Assembly (NCBI GenBank): GCA_035554635.1
Contig: DATMIB010000041.1
Span: 1-9,163 of the forward strand
DNA length: 9,163 nt
From: RPQJ01 sp035554635
GTDB lineage: Bacteria > Pseudomonadota > Gammaproteobacteria > Steroidobacterales > Steroidobacteraceae
Reading direction: 5' to 3'
Shown here piece after piece: positions 9,073-9,163 of the stretch. Below the pieces are notes generated by a model. The model ran no database searches and had not been told where the DNA came from. It was given only the letters and a program-made list of their open reading frames with translations. The stretch's first letter is position 1. Each line of letters begins with the position of its first letter. A program made the position numbers and the translations under genes.

Positions 9073-9079
9073 CGTCACG

Positions 9080-9084
9080 TCCTC
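9080..9084 (-). promoter_or_regulatory. Ribosome binding site deciding the ATG start at 9072
   Basis: GAGGA on the minus strand has a 7-nt spacing to ATG at 9072 but only 1 nt to the alternative in-frame GTG at 9078, so the shorter protein is preferred. Confidence 0.65.
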
Positions 9085-9090
9085 GCGGCA

Positions 9091-9104
9091 AGGGACCCGT
9101 CCCT
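9091..9104. promoter_or_regulatory. Dyad symmetry upstream of the ADC-like gene
   Basis: AGGGAC-CC-GTCCCT is a 14-bp dyad with perfect 6-bp arms. It lies between the ribosome site (9080-9084) and a weak promoter-like pair on the minus strand (-10 TAGGAT at 9123-9118, -35 CTGACC at 9144-9139, short 15-bp spacer). It could be an operator or a leader hairpin; a 2-nt loop is too small for a good RNA stem. Confidence 0.3.
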
Positions 9105-9120
9105 GCCGAATACCCGCATC

Positions 9121-9163
9121 CTAAGCGACCGCGGCCGGGGTCAGCGCGAGCAGCAATTGCGCG
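9121..9163 (-). CDS. Possible 3' end of an upstream gene, cut by the window edge
   Basis: On the minus strand the last bases read AQLLLALTPAAVA followed by TAG (9123-9121). The stop lies 48 bp before the ATG of the ADC-like gene, a spacing that would fit a shared operon. Thirteen codons are too few to prove coding or identify a family; the same bases also contain the weak promoter-like -10. Confidence 0.3.
   Translation of the reverse strand, partial: AQLLLALTPAAVA

Overview
This is a GC-rich stretch of bacterial chromosome with strong G/C bias at third codon positions. It holds complete genes for a Slt70-type lytic transglycosylase, an uncharacterised protein, a large membrane hybrid histidine kinase, a multi-pass membrane protein and an acetoacetate-decarboxylase-like protein. 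A secreted metalloprotease is cut by the left edge, and a few codons of another gene may be present at the right edge. The mix (Slt70-type enzyme, long hybrid kinase, protease with a Gly-rich/hydrophobic/Arg C-terminal sorting tail) suggests a proteobacterium, most likely a gammaproteobacterium. That is inference; no rRNA or other marker is present.

Layout, left to right. 1-1293 (+): C-terminal part of a reprolysin-like (M12B) zinc metalloprotease with two beta-sandwich repeats, a poly-Gly linker and a C-terminal sorting signal. 1294-1488: intergenic region with a perfect 11-bp hairpin and a second set of competing repeats. 1489-3504 (+): slt, apparently leaderless. 3512-4102 (-): uncharacterised 196-aa protein, convergent with slt with only 7 bp between the stops. 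4103-4503: gene-free region with a minus-strand promoter-like site, about 147 nt of structured sequence and a good minus-strand intrinsic terminator, so a candidate small RNA or attenuated leader. 4504-7605 (+): hybrid histidine kinase (two membrane segments around a Cache-like sensor, PAS-PAS-HisKA-HATPase-REC) starting at TTG. 7569-8150 (-): membrane protein overlapping the kinase tail to tail by 37 bp. 8151-8373: intergenic region with two 14-bp direct repeats 21 bp apart beside a putative extended -10, and a strong plus-strand terminator that no nearby plus-strand gene explains. 8374-9072 (-): acetoacetate decarboxylase family protein. 9121-9163 (-): possible last codons of a further gene.

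The genes do not form one pathway. They look like independent housekeeping or envelope functions (exoprotease, murein turnover, signal sensing, membrane protein, small-molecule enzyme), each with its own control. I found no clear sign of a mobile element, CRISPR array, prophage or defence system. The least explained signals are the two orphan terminator/RNA regions (4184-4367 and about 8260-8351) and the paired direct repeats at 8205-8239. All regulatory calls come from reading the sequence by eye, without folding or database searches.
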